A DNA stretch of 15,976 bases, taken from contig JAISSA010000156.1 in NCBI GenBank assembly GCA_031273365.1, positions 1 to 15,976 on the forward strand. The letters run 5' to 3'. The notes beneath the pieces were generated by a model that worked only from the letters and a program-made list of their open reading frames with translations, made no database searches and was not told where the DNA came from. This stretch comes from Synergistaceae bacterium (GTDB lineage: Bacteria > Synergistota > Synergistia > Synergistales > Aminobacteriaceae). Shown here one piece after another: positions 6,467-13,894 of the stretch. Position 1 is the first letter of the stretch. Every line of letters begins with the position of its first letter. Position numbers and translations under genes: made by a program.

Positions 6467-7522
6467 TCAGCGTGCTCCCCTTTCGACGGACGTCAGAACC
6501 TTTTTCATCGCGCCGAGGTTATCCAGTATTTTTCCCACTCCGAGGGCCACCGAAAAGAGCGGGTTCTCCGCCGCGATGACCGGAGTGTTGATGGCTCTCG
6601 AAAGGCGTTCCGCGAACCCCTTCATCAGGGCAACGCCTCCGGAGAGCACCACGCCCTGGTCCACGATGTCCTTGGCCAGCTCGGGCGGCGTCTTCTCGAG
6701 GGCCACCTTGACCATGTCCTCGATGCGCAGAAAGATCGGATCCAGGGCCTCGCGGACCTCGACCGAGGAGACCGTGTCGATCTTGGGCAGGCCATCCGAG
6801 AGATCCCGCCCCTTCACCGCCATCTCCAGTTCCGGAAAGAGAGGCAGAGCCGAACCGATGGTATTTTTGACCTCTTCCGCCGTCGTCTCGCCGATGAGCA
6901 GCGCGTAACGCTGGCGCAGCATGGCGATGATGGCGTTGTCCATATCCTTGCCCGCCGTTCGCAGGGAGCTGGTCACCACAATCCCTCCGAGCGAGATCAC
7001 GGAAACCTCGCTGGTCCCGCCGCCCACGTCGATGAGCATGCACCCCCGCGGCTCGCTGATCGGCAGCCCCACGCCCAGCGCGGCCGAAATGGGCTCCTCG
7101 ACGACGTAGGCCTCGCTGGCGCCGGCCCCCAGCGTCGCGTCGATGACGGCCTTGCGTTCCACCTCCGTCACCTCGGCGGGGACCGAGATCACCACCCTCG
7201 GATGCGACATGAAGGACTTCCCGCCGTTGGCCCTGCGCAGACAGTCTCTTATGAGCTCCTCGGTCATGTCGAAGTTCGCGATCACGCCATCCTGCAGGGG
7301 CCATATCGCCTGCACGCCGGACGGGGTTTTACCGGACATGGCCTTCGCCTCCCGCCCCACCGCGATGATTTCGAGACCTCCGCCGCGGGGCAGCTTGCGC
7401 ACGGCCACCGTCGACGGCTCGCTGATGACGATCCCCTCGTTTTTAACGTATACTACGATGTTGGCGGTCCCAAGGTCGATGCCCACATCGATTCCAAAAA
7501 TTCCGGAAAGGTATTTGAACAT
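6467..7522 (-). CDS. mreB: MreB, bacterial actin cell-shape protein
   Basis: MreB forms short ATP-bound filaments under the inner membrane and steers lateral wall synthesis. Its 351 residues carry all actin-fold motifs: phosphate-1 loop D16-L-G-T-A-N21, the catalytic-type Glu in VEEPISAALG (141-150), phosphate-2 loop D165-V-G-G-G-T-S-E172 and the adenosine motif LSGGVALMKGF near the C-terminus. The start ATG at 7522 has AGGTGA 9 bases upstream. It leads the mre-mrd-min-rod run. Directly upstream is a terminator-like hairpin (7545-7575) after the hydrolase gene, so its promoter is not obvious: only about 20 bases lie between that hairpin and the ribosome binding site. Confidence 0.98.
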   Translation of the reverse strand: MFKYLSGIFGIDVGIDLGTANIVVYVKNEGIVISEPSTVAVRKLPRGGGLEIIAVGREAKAMSGKTPSGVQAIWPLQDGVIANFDMTEELIRDCLRRANGGKSFMSHPRVVISVPAEVTEVERKAVIDATLGAGASEAYVVEEPISAALGVGLPISEPRGCMLIDVGGGTSEVSVISLGGIVVTSSLRTAGKDMDNAIIAMLRQRYALLIGETTAEEVKNTIGSALPLFPELEMAVKGRDLSDGLPKIDTVSSVEVREALDPIFLRIEDMVKVALEKTPPELAKDIVDQGVVLSGGVALMKGFAERLSRAINTPVIAAENPLFSVALGVGKILDNLGAMKKVLTSVERGAR

Positions 7523-7544
7523 CCTTTCTCATCACCTGCGTTCT

Positions 7545-7575
7545 AAAAATCTGCCCGCCGCGGCACGCACGGCGG
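7545..7575 (-). terminator. Candidate intrinsic terminator between the hydrolase gene and mreB
   Basis: On the minus strand CCGCCGTG and CGCGGCGG form an 8-bp stem (one G-T pair) around a CGTGC loop, at 7555-7575. TTTTT follows at 7545-7549, after a five-base spacer. It begins 6 bases after the stop codon of the upstream hydrolase gene, the expected site for a terminator. The gap between stem and T-run is longer than ideal, so partial read-through is plausible. Confidence 0.55.
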
Positions 7576-7581
7576 CCTGTG

Positions 7582-8235
7582 TCAGTACGGCCAGAAAGGA
7601 TTGCTCTTTCGTTCTCTGCCTATCGTCGTCTCCGGACCATGCCCCGGAAGAACCGCCAGAGCGTCCGGCAGGGTCGCCAGTTTCCTGAGCGACGCGTCCA
7701 GCATCCCGGGGTCGCCGCCCGGCAGGTCCGTCCTGCCGACGCTCTGGGCGAACAGCGTGTCCCCCGAGACCAGAACCTCCGCCTCGCCGAGACGTATAAG
7801 ATAGCACACGCTGCCCTGCGTATGTCCCGGCGTCGCCATAACCCCGACGCTGAACGCGCCGAGGGAAAGCGCGTCTCCGTCGGCCACCGTCCTGAACGCC
7901 TCGACTCCATTGCACTGCATGCCCAGCGCCATCTGCATCGCCTGTGAAGGGCTCTTCAGATGAGGCGCATCCGCGGACGATATGTAAATTCGGTCCCCCA
8001 CGAGGGGGATCAGCCCCTCGATGCCCGCGATGTGGTCCAGATGCCCGTGAGTGAGCAAAACCGCCTTCAGCGTCAGCTTATGCGCCTCCAGAAAGTCAAC
8101 GACCTCCCCCACGTCTCCGCCCGGATCGACGAAGAAAGCCTCTCCCGCATTTTCGGACGCTCCGTCGTCGTAAAAAAGATATCCGTTGGTCCAAAGCCCT
8201 CCCAGGGGGAAGCGCCTGTATTTTATGCCACTCAT
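7582..8235 (-). CDS. Metallo-beta-lactamase-fold hydrolase, glyoxalase II-like
   Basis: A cytosolic binuclear metal hydrolase of the glyoxalase II/YcbL group, likely acting on thioesters such as S-lactoylglutathione or a related metabolite; the substrate cannot be read from sequence. The 217 residues hold the fold's metal ligands: T62-H-G-H-L-D-H68, His138 in TPGHTQGS, Asp159 in SGDTLFAQSVGRTD and His199 in LPGHGPETTIGRERKSNPF. The last motif is typical of the short YcbL-like form without the full glyoxalase II C-terminal domain. It starts 7 bases after dtd, with the Shine-Dalgarno region (GGTGAAAGG) overlapping the dtd stop, so coupling is likely. Similar genes follow rel-dtd in many Firmicutes. 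Confidence 0.88.
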   Translation of the reverse strand: MSGIKYRRFPLGGLWTNGYLFYDDGASENAGEAFFVDPGGDVGEVVDFLEAHKLTLKAVLLTHGHLDHIAGIEGLIPLVGDRIYISSADAPHLKSPSQAMQMALGMQCNGVEAFRTVADGDALSLGAFSVGVMATPGHTQGSVCYLIRLGEAEVLVSGDTLFAQSVGRTDLPGGDPGMLDASLRKLATLPDALAVLPGHGPETTIGRERKSNPFWPY

Positions 8236-8242
8236 CGACCTT

Positions 8243-8692
8243 TCACCGCTCCCTGTCCGTATCGAGAATAAGCGTTACGGGACCGTCATTTTCGATCTCC
8301 ACCAGCATGTGCGCCTGAAAAATTCCACAGGCGGTCCCGACTCCGCGGTTTTTTATCCGTTCCACAAAATAGTCGTAAAGCCGTCTTCCCTCCTCGGGAG
8401 AGGCCGCGCCGACAAAAGACGGACGACGGCCCTTCCGGCAGTCTCCGTAAAGCGTAAACTGCGAGACGACAAGAGCGCTGCCCCCTACGTCCAAAAGGGA
8501 GCGATTCATCTTCCCCGCCTCGTCCTCGAATATCCTCAGATTCACCGTTTTATCGGCCAGCCATTCGGCGTCGCGTTCGGCGTCGCCCTCACCTACACCC
8601 AGAAGTATACACAATCCCGCCCCGATCTCGCCAGTGATCCGTCCATCCACGGAAACTCCGGCCCGGGAAACCCTCTGCAAAACGGCGCGCAT
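8243..8692 (-). CDS. dtd: D-aminoacyl-tRNA deacylase
   Basis: Dtd cleaves D-amino acids (and glycine from mischarged tRNA-Ala) off tRNA, a proofreading step before translation. The length of 149 residues matches the family. The two signature motifs are present: SQFTLYGDCRKGRRPSF (77-93) and NDGPVT (135-140), which contains the Gly-cisPro pair (137-138) that excludes L-aminoacyl-tRNA. The N-terminus MRAVLQRVSRAGVSVDG is also typical. The start ATG at 8692 has no strong Shine-Dalgarno. It lies 41 bases after rel and 7 bases before the hydrolase gene, a common rel-dtd pairing. Confidence 0.97.
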   Translation of the reverse strand: MRAVLQRVSRAGVSVDGRITGEIGAGLCILLGVGEGDAERDAEWLADKTVNLRIFEDEAGKMNRSLLDVGGSALVVSQFTLYGDCRKGRRPSFVGAASPEEGRRLYDYFVERIKNRGVGTACGIFQAHMLVEIENDGPVTLILDTDRER

Positions 8693-8733
8693 TTTCTGTT
8701 TTCGTCTCGCTTTCCCGCAAGCCCCCGGCCCGC

Positions 8734-11055
8734 TCAGCTGCGGCTCACTTCCACCACACCCCTGACGCCGTTCAGCTTGCCGATGATCTCGTACAGATGC
8801 TCCAGATTTCTTACCCTGAGTTCGATCTTCATCCGCACCAGCGTGTTGTCGATGACCGAAACCCTGATGCTGTGGATGCCGGAGTCCGCCTGGCCTATGA
8901 CCTGCGCCACGTCGCGGACCAGGTTGCCCCGGTCCATGGCCTCCGCCCGAATTCGGGTCGTGTAGTACCTCCCCGCAGGGGCGTCCCAGCTGACCTGTAT
9001 GACGCGTCCCATCTGCGCGTTCAGAATATTGGAACAGTCGATTCTGTGAACGGTTATCCCCCTGATGCGGGTGGAGTACCCGACGATAGCGTCCCCGGGA
9101 ACGGGCTCGCAGCAGTTGGCCAGCACCACCATGACGCCCTCGGAGCCCTCCACGACAATGTCGAACCCGGATTTTTTCGGCGCGGCGTGCCGGGAGAGCA
9201 GGGGCGGAATGTCGTCGGCAGTCTGCTGCTGTTGCAGGTGAGCGAAGGCCAGTTTTTGCGCGACCGTACCGGCCCCTGTGGAACCCATCCCGATAGCGAA
9301 CAGAAGGTCTTCTTTTCCGGCCAGCCCCAGATCGCGCGCGACCTTGTTCAGAGCGGGGGAAAAGTCCTCCGCGTTTTCCGCGGGCAGACTTCGCCTCTTC
9401 AGCTCTCTTTCGAGAGCCTCCCAGCCCCGCGTGATTTTTTCTTCCCGGTCCGTCTTTTCCATTTGACGGAAGTAGTTGCGGATTTTGCCGCGCGTCTTGG
9501 TGCTGCGGACAATTTTTGTCCAGTCCCGCGACGGCGTGCCCTGGGGAGAGGTGATGATCTTCACGATGTCTCCGTTGTGAAGCTCCGTGCTCAGGGGGAC
9601 GATGCGATTGTTGACCATGGCGCCCACGCAGTGATTTCCGACCTCGGTGTGCACGGCGTAGGCGAAATCTATGGTCGTGGCCCCCTGCGGCAGGGCGAGC
9701 AGCTTTCCCTGAGGGGTGAAGACGTAGACCTCGGAGGTCAGAACGTCGCTTTTCAGGAGCTCCAGAAATTCCTCCGGGTCACGTCCTTCCTGGTCTTCGT
9801 CCCCTTCGAGGGCCTGGCGCACCCACATCAGCTTCGCGTCCAGGTTGTCGGCCGCCTCCTTGTCCGATTTATAAAGCCAGTGGGCCGCTATGCCGTACTC
9901 CGCAAGGCGGTTCATCTCCCGGGTTCGAATTTGAACCTCCATGGGCGCTCCAAAGGCCATGACGGTGGTATGCAGCGACTGGTACATGTTGCTTTTGGGG
10001 TTCGCGATGTAGTCGTCGAACTGGCCGGGAATGGGAATCCACAGGGCATGGACGAGCCCCAGCACCGCGTAACAGGTCGCAACGTCGTCGACCAGCACCC
10101 GTATCGCGAGAAGGTCGTACAGCTCGTCGATGGAGAGTTTTTTTCTCTCCATTTTTTCGTAGATGCTGTAATAATGCTTGGAGCGGCCCTTGATTTTACA
10201 GGGGATGCCCTCTTTGGCGAGCCGGGTTTCCAGCACTTTTATGCCTTCGCTGATGACCGCTTCCCTTTCGGGAAGTTTTTTGCGGACCTTGCGGCGAATC
10301 TCGTCGTAGACTTCCGGCTGAAGATACTGGAAAGAAAGGTCCTCGAGGTCCCGCTTCAGCTGATAGATGCCAAGGCGATGGGCAAGGGGGGCGAAAATTT
10401 CGAGGGTTTCCCGCGAGACGCGCTCCTGTTTCTCCCGGAGGCAGACCCCCAGCGTCCTCATGTTATGCAGTCTGTCCGCCAGTTTGATCAGGACCACGCG
10501 AATGTCGCGCGCCATCACGATGAACATTTTGCGCAGGTTCTCGGCCTGGTAGCCCTTGAGGGACATGGAGGGAAGTTTTCCCAGTTTCGTGACCCCGTCC
10601 ACGAGGGTCACGACCTCCTCCCCAAAGGCGGCGGAAAGCTCCGGGACGGTCGTCTTCGTGTCCTCGAGAACGTCGTGCAGCAGCGCGGCGCAGAGCGTCG
10701 CCAGGTCGAGCTGCATCTCCGCGAGGATCGCGGCCGTGCTGAGGGCGTGGACGATATAGGGCTCCCCCGTCGATCGCTTCTGATCCGCGTGGGCGACGCC
10801 GGAAAAAATGAGGGTCTCCCCAAGACGGGCTATCTGCGAGGAAGAGAGGTAGAGAATGCCCCTGGCCCACAGTTCCTGCCAGGCGGTCCTCACGGATTCC
10901 GTCCGGCTGATCTCCGGCAGCCGGTCATAAAAGGAATCCCTGAGAGACGACATCGCTTTCGATTCCGTGTTGCCGGAGATCTCCGGAACACTGCTCAGAA
11001 TGGACTTTATCTCGGCTTTATCCGCCTTCAGGCCGATCCATTCACCGTCGGGCAT
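8734..11055 (-). CDS. rel: Bifunctional (p)ppGpp synthetase/hydrolase, Rel/SpoT family
   Basis: A cytosolic, ribosome-associated enzyme that makes (p)ppGpp from GTP/GDP and ATP on starvation and hydrolyses it otherwise. It has 773 residues. Domains in order: HD hydrolase (about 80-230), with the metal motif H127-D-V-L-E-D132, His103 and RLHNMR (195-200); synthetase (about 270-400), with GRSKHYYSIYEKM (290-302), YDLLAIRVLV (313-322), NPKSNMYQSLHTTV (352-365) and EVQIRTREMNRLAEYGIAAHW (373-393); TGS (about 442-502); a zinc-finger/CC domain with C648, C649, H670 and C674; and C-terminal ACT (about 697-773). The intact HDxxED motif argues for a bifunctional Rel rather than a synthetase-only RelA. 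ATG at 11055 follows the recJ stop by 5 bases, with GGAG 9 bases upstream. The N-terminus is roughly 40 residues longer than many Rel proteins, so an internal start is possible. Confidence 0.97.
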   Translation of the reverse strand: MPDGEWIGLKADKAEIKSILSSVPEISGNTESKAMSSLRDSFYDRLPEISRTESVRTAWQELWARGILYLSSSQIARLGETLIFSGVAHADQKRSTGEPYIVHALSTAAILAEMQLDLATLCAALLHDVLEDTKTTVPELSAAFGEEVVTLVDGVTKLGKLPSMSLKGYQAENLRKMFIVMARDIRVVLIKLADRLHNMRTLGVCLREKQERVSRETLEIFAPLAHRLGIYQLKRDLEDLSFQYLQPEVYDEIRRKVRKKLPEREAVISEGIKVLETRLAKEGIPCKIKGRSKHYYSIYEKMERKKLSIDELYDLLAIRVLVDDVATCYAVLGLVHALWIPIPGQFDDYIANPKSNMYQSLHTTVMAFGAPMEVQIRTREMNRLAEYGIAAHWLYKSDKEAADNLDAKLMWVRQALEGDEDQEGRDPEEFLELLKSDVLTSEVYVFTPQGKLLALPQGATTIDFAYAVHTEVGNHCVGAMVNNRIVPLSTELHNGDIVKIITSPQGTPSRDWTKIVRSTKTRGKIRNYFRQMEKTDREEKITRGWEALERELKRRSLPAENAEDFSPALNKVARDLGLAGKEDLLFAIGMGSTGAGTVAQKLAFAHLQQQQTADDIPPLLSRHAAPKKSGFDIVVEGSEGVMVVLANCCEPVPGDAIVGYSTRIRGITVHRIDCSNILNAQMGRVIQVSWDAPAGRYYTTRIRAEAMDRGNLVRDVAQVIGQADSGIHSIRVSVIDNTLVRMKIELRVRNLEHLYEIIGKLNGVRGVVEVSRS

Positions 11056-11060
11056 GGCGC

Positions 11061-12728
11061 TCAGCTCCCAAGCACGGCGTAATCCAGCACAAACTGCACG
11101 CGCTCTTCATTACGCCAGTGATCGATGCGAGGATGGTAAAGCCATCCGCTCACGTTCCCGGAAATCGCGGGTTCCTGCAGATCGGGCGCCGCGTTGAAGG
11201 CCAAAAGCCGCACGTCGTCGTCGACGACAACGGCACTGTGCTTACCGTCTCTGCCCAGCGGAACGATTCTGTCTTCGCCTCCCCGGGCCCTGTAAAAGCG
11301 GGGACAGGGGTTGTCGTTTCCAAAAGGAGCGAGTTCGCCGACGTTTTTCCAGTCGCTGAGGCTGATCTGGACGGGGGACATGACGACGGCCTTCAGAAGC
11401 TCCTCCTCGACGCAGACGTCGGAGAGAAGCTCCTCGAGGCTGCCGGCCACCTCCGTCCAGCGGTCCGAGAGCACGGAAAAACCCGCGGCGTGCCGGTGTC
11501 CTCCCCAGGCCTCCAGGCGTTCCGAAAGGACGCTCAGTATATGGACGGCGTTGGCTCCGGCGGGAACGCGCAGGGTTCCGCGTATTTTTCCCCCCACCGG
11601 AGCGGCCAGCGCCACCGGACTTCTGCGCATACTGCAAATTCGACTGGCCACGCCGCTCAGAACCCCGACGGGCCAGCTCGCGTCGTACATGACGTGGCGT
11701 CTTTCCACGCCGGGATCGCATATTGTGCCCGCAATGCGCTCGGAGATCATCTGGCGCTTCCTGTTGGCCTTTATGAGGTCGTCGACCCCGACATGGAGTT
11801 CTCCGGAGCCGAGAAGAACCCTGACGGAGACGTCCGCGCAGCTGATGCGCCCCGGAGCGTTCAGGCAGGGAATGACGCGCATGGAGAGCTGCTCCTCCGA
11901 AAGGGTCTGCCGGGGCACGCCCAGCTTTTCGAAAAGAGCGGCAAGGCCTCTTCTCGGGTTGTTCTTCATCAGGAGTATGCCCTTTTGCACGAGCGCGCGA
12001 TTCAGGGAATCGAGGGGCATACAGTCGGAGATCGTCGCCAGCGCGACAAGGTCCAGAGCGTACCTCAGCCAGTCCCGGGAAACGATCTCCTCCTTCCACG
12101 CCCAGCTCCAGAGCACCGCCGTCGCGCAAAGCTTTACAGCGGTCTCGTCGCCGTCGATGCAGGGATTCACCGTCAGGGCAAAGGGCACGAGCTGCGCGCT
12201 CGCCGAGTGATGGTCGAAGACGAAGATCTCGAGGCCCTTCCGCGAAAGCGAGTTCAGCAGCTCCACGTCGTTCGTCCCGCAGTCCACGACGACCAGAGTG
12301 TTACAGCCGCTTTCCGCCAGACGGTCCAGAATGGAGGCGTGCAGGCCGTATCCCTGCATGTCGCGGCGGGGAATGAAGTAGCGGACGCCGAGCGCCTTAT
12401 GGCGGAATATCTCCATCGCCAGCACCGTGGAGGAGATGCCGTCGGTATCGTAGTCCCCGTAGATCACCACGTTGCCGAAAGAAGAGCGGGAACGCCACCT
12501 TTCCGCGGCGCGCGGCCCGCCCGACCCCAGGTTCAGGCCGTCCAGCAACTCCTCGAACTGCGGTCTCAGCCAGGCCTGAATCCCGTCAATGTCCGCGAGC
12601 CTGTTTTCATGCCCCATTTCGAGCGCAAGCGCAGTCAACTCCGAACAGGACAACTGCCTGGCCAGATCTCTCGTAATCTCTCCGACTTCGTAAAGTTTCA
12701 GATTTGACGCAGAACATGTCGACAACAA
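11061..12728 (-). CDS. recJ: RecJ-type single-strand-specific 5'-3' exonuclease
   Basis: A DHH-family nuclease that degrades 5' single-stranded DNA in recombination and mismatch or base-excision repair. Its 555 residues are close to the family's usual length. Motifs: YGDYDTDGISS (90-100) with D92/D94/D96, VVDCGTND (147-154), FDHHSA (171-176), LVALATISDCMPLD (227-240), NAPGRI (290-295) and the DHHA1 motif GGHRHAAGFS (409-418). All expected metal-binding acids and histidines appear present. The start is TTG at 12728 (a second TTG follows at 12725), with AGAGGA 9 bases upstream; no in-frame ATG fits. It is tightly linked to rel (5 bases). Upstream lies a 152-base palindrome-rich gap. Family variation outside the motifs is large, so a RecJ-like paralogue remains possible, but the motif order favours RecJ. 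Confidence 0.92.
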   Translation of the reverse strand: MLSTCSASNLKLYEVGEITRDLARQLSCSELTALALEMGHENRLADIDGIQAWLRPQFEELLDGLNLGSGGPRAAERWRSRSSFGNVVIYGDYDTDGISSTVLAMEIFRHKALGVRYFIPRRDMQGYGLHASILDRLAESGCNTLVVVDCGTNDVELLNSLSRKGLEIFVFDHHSASAQLVPFALTVNPCIDGDETAVKLCATAVLWSWAWKEEIVSRDWLRYALDLVALATISDCMPLDSLNRALVQKGILLMKNNPRRGLAALFEKLGVPRQTLSEEQLSMRVIPCLNAPGRISCADVSVRVLLGSGELHVGVDDLIKANRKRQMISERIAGTICDPGVERRHVMYDASWPVGVLSGVASRICSMRRSPVALAAPVGGKIRGTLRVPAGANAVHILSVLSERLEAWGGHRHAAGFSVLSDRWTEVAGSLEELLSDVCVEEELLKAVVMSPVQISLSDWKNVGELAPFGNDNPCPRFYRARGGEDRIVPLGRDGKHSAVVVDDDVRLLAFNAAPDLQEPAISGNVSGWLYHPRIDHWRNEERVQFVLDYAVLGS

Positions 12729-12754
12729 AGCGTATAGTCCTCTCTGAATTAAAC

Positions 12755-12785
12755 TCAGGGGGGCGGAGCTCGCTCAGCCCCCTGA
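12755..12785. repeat. Inverted repeat upstream of recJ
   Basis: TCAGGGGG (12755-12762) and CCCCCTGA (12778-12785) form a perfect 8-bp stem with a 15-base loop. The loop contains GAGC-TC-GCTC, which can fold again. On the minus strand it is followed by GTTTAATTC, a weak T-rich stretch, so it could be a leaky terminator for tadA or part of the recJ leader. ACTCAGGGGGGC here is identical to 3360-3371, and GGGCGGAGC (12761-12769) recurs at 13395-13403. Confidence 0.55.
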
Positions 12786-12833
12786 AACCCCATTTACCAT
12801 TTTTATTCAACTCTCAGCAGCTTGAGCGAAACT

Positions 12834-12879
12834 GTGGGGTTCTACCCCACACCCCGCAGGGGACTTGTCCCCTGACCCC
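12834..12879. repeat. Tandem palindromes with G-rich runs after tadA
   Basis: Two perfect hairpins lie side by side: GTGGGGT-TCT-ACCCCAC (12834-12850) and CAGGGGAC-TT-GTCCCCTG (12857-12874). They are followed by ACCCC, which ends 2 bases before the tadA stop codon. On the minus strand four GGGG runs are separated by 3, 13 and 3 bases, so a G-quadruplex could compete with the hairpins. No T-run follows on the minus strand. On the plus strand a T-run (TTAATTTTTT) follows, so it could stop antisense transcription. The layout resembles a dispersed intergenic palindrome family. Confidence 0.65.
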
Positions 12880-12880
12880 G

Positions 12881-13348
12881 TTAATTTTTTCCGTCTTTCC
12901 CCGCGAGCTTCCGGCGTCGTTCAAAATATTTTCTGAGAATGTCGGCGCACAAATTCGCCAGGACGCCGCCCCGAACGCGGCATCTGTGGTTGAGACGGGC
13001 GTCGCGCGGAATGTCGTAAAGGGATCCGACGGCCCCCGCCCTGGGGTCCCATGCGCCAAAAACGATGCTCCTCAACCGGGCGTTCACGGCCGCGCCCGCG
13101 CACATGGCGCAGGGCTCCAGCGTCACGTACAGGTCACAGCCCTCCAGGCTCCAGCGTCCCATGCGCCCGGCGGCCTCCCGGATCGCCTGAATTTCCGCGT
13201 GGGCGGTCGGGTCGGTCGTTTTCACGTTCGAGCCCCTCGAAAAAATCTGTCCCTCCCGAACCAGCACCGCTCCCACGGGAACGTCCCCCCGCAAAAACGC
13301 CCCCTCCGCCTCCAGAAGCGCCTGCGACATGAAATACACGTCATCCAT
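12881..13348 (-). CDS. tadA: tRNA adenosine(34) deaminase TadA
   Basis: TadA converts adenosine to inosine at the wobble position of tRNA-Arg(ACG), needed to read CGN codons. The 155 residues carry the zinc deaminase site: H50-A-E52 (His ligand and catalytic Glu) and P79-C80-A-M-C83. They also hold typical VPVGAVLV (23-30), NARLRSIVFGAWDPRAGAVGS (89-109) and the C-terminal helix with LRKYFERRR. ATG at 13348 has AAGGAG 10 bases upstream. The stop codon is directly abutted by a palindromic element. It lies between a YhcH-family gene (97-base spacer with its own inverted repeat) and recJ. Confidence 0.96.
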   Translation of the reverse strand: MDDVYFMSQALLEAEGAFLRGDVPVGAVLVREGQIFSRGSNVKTTDPTAHAEIQAIREAAGRMGRWSLEGCDLYVTLEPCAMCAGAAVNARLRSIVFGAWDPRAGAVGSLYDIPRDARLNHRCRVRGGVLANLCADILRKYFERRRKLAGKDGKN

Positions 13349-13379
13349 AAAAACAGAACTCCTTCAGAAGGCCCTGTAA

Positions 13380-13435
13380 GCGTTCAGGCCCGGCGGGCGG
13401 AGCGTGCCCCTGGCGGCTCCCCTGAGCCTGAACGC
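13380..13435. repeat. Inverted repeat in the spacer upstream of tadA
   Basis: GCGTTCAGGC (13380-13389) and GCCTGAACGC (13426-13435) are perfect 10-base inverted arms around a GC-rich 36-base centre that includes GGGCGGAGC (13395-13403). The right arm read in reverse complement matches the element at 3352-3368 at 16 of 17 bases. It fills most of the 13349-13444 gap. It has the look of a mobile or amplified palindromic intergenic unit rather than a terminator, because no T-run flanks it. Confidence 0.6.
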
Positions 13436-13444
13436 CTGCGATTG

Positions 13445-13894
13445 TCATACCCTTATCTTGACGACCAGTTTTCGAATAAGGCCCGGAGTCCCGAAAGTGA
13501 CGCCGGCTTTATGGGAATCTTCCGGGAAAAACAGCACGAATTGCCCCTTCGGAATCTGAAAATAAACCCCTTCTCCGCCATACAGCGCCACGTCTTTTTC
13601 GGGATCGTATTTTTCAGTGATTTGCAGGTTGTTTATGGGGGCGTAACCGTACCATTCCTCGCCCGAGAGCGTCAGGTGAAGGTCGATAAATTTCTCGTGG
13701 GCCTCGAAAAGCTTCGAGTCGTGCAAAACGCTCATCGCTTCCACGACGTCCATCTGAATTCCGTCGCCATCGATGGAATATCTGCCCGGCGACAGAGTTG
13801 AAAGGTCCTGCGACACCAGGAAGCGGAGCGTTTTCTGGACCTCGACCCCCAGCCCGTTATATCGCGGCAAATACTGCAGCGTCCCCATTATCAT
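13445..13894 (-). CDS. YhcH/YjgK/YiaL-family protein (sugar anomerase-like cupin)
   Basis: A 149-residue member of the family that includes YhcH/NanQ and YiaL, beta-barrel metal proteins tied to sialic acid or other sugar catabolism; NanQ acts as a sialic acid anomerase. Signature stretches are FEAHEKFIDLHLTLSGEE (63-80), with probable metal ligands His66, Asp71 and His73, and FFPEDSHKAG (122-131), with Glu125 and His128, then RKLVVKI (141-147). ATG at 13894 overlaps the stop of the ArsA-like gene in an ATGA arrangement, with AGGAG 10 bases upstream; a second ATG follows at 13888. No sugar transporter or nan genes are in the window, so the substrate is open. Confidence 0.88.
   Translation of the reverse strand: MIMGTLQYLPRYNGLGVEVQKTLRFLVSQDLSTLSPGRYSIDGDGIQMDVVEAMSVLHDSKLFEAHEKFIDLHLTLSGEEWYGYAPINNLQITEKYDPEKDVALYGGEGVYFQIPKGQFVLFFPEDSHKAGVTFGTPGLIRKLVVKIRV

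Noticed and set aside
8797..11082. Long open frame on the plus strand (about 760 codons) opposite rel
   Set aside because: It mirrors the rel reading frame. The composition is unlike a real protein and no family motif is visible.
11118..12707. Plus-strand open frame opposite recJ
   Set aside because: Antisense shadow of a gene with intact RecJ motifs; no ribosome binding site or family signature.
12607..12810. Short minus-strand frame beginning MNKNGKWGF between tadA and recJ
   Set aside because: It runs through the palindromic repeat and overlaps recJ out of frame; no motif or good start.
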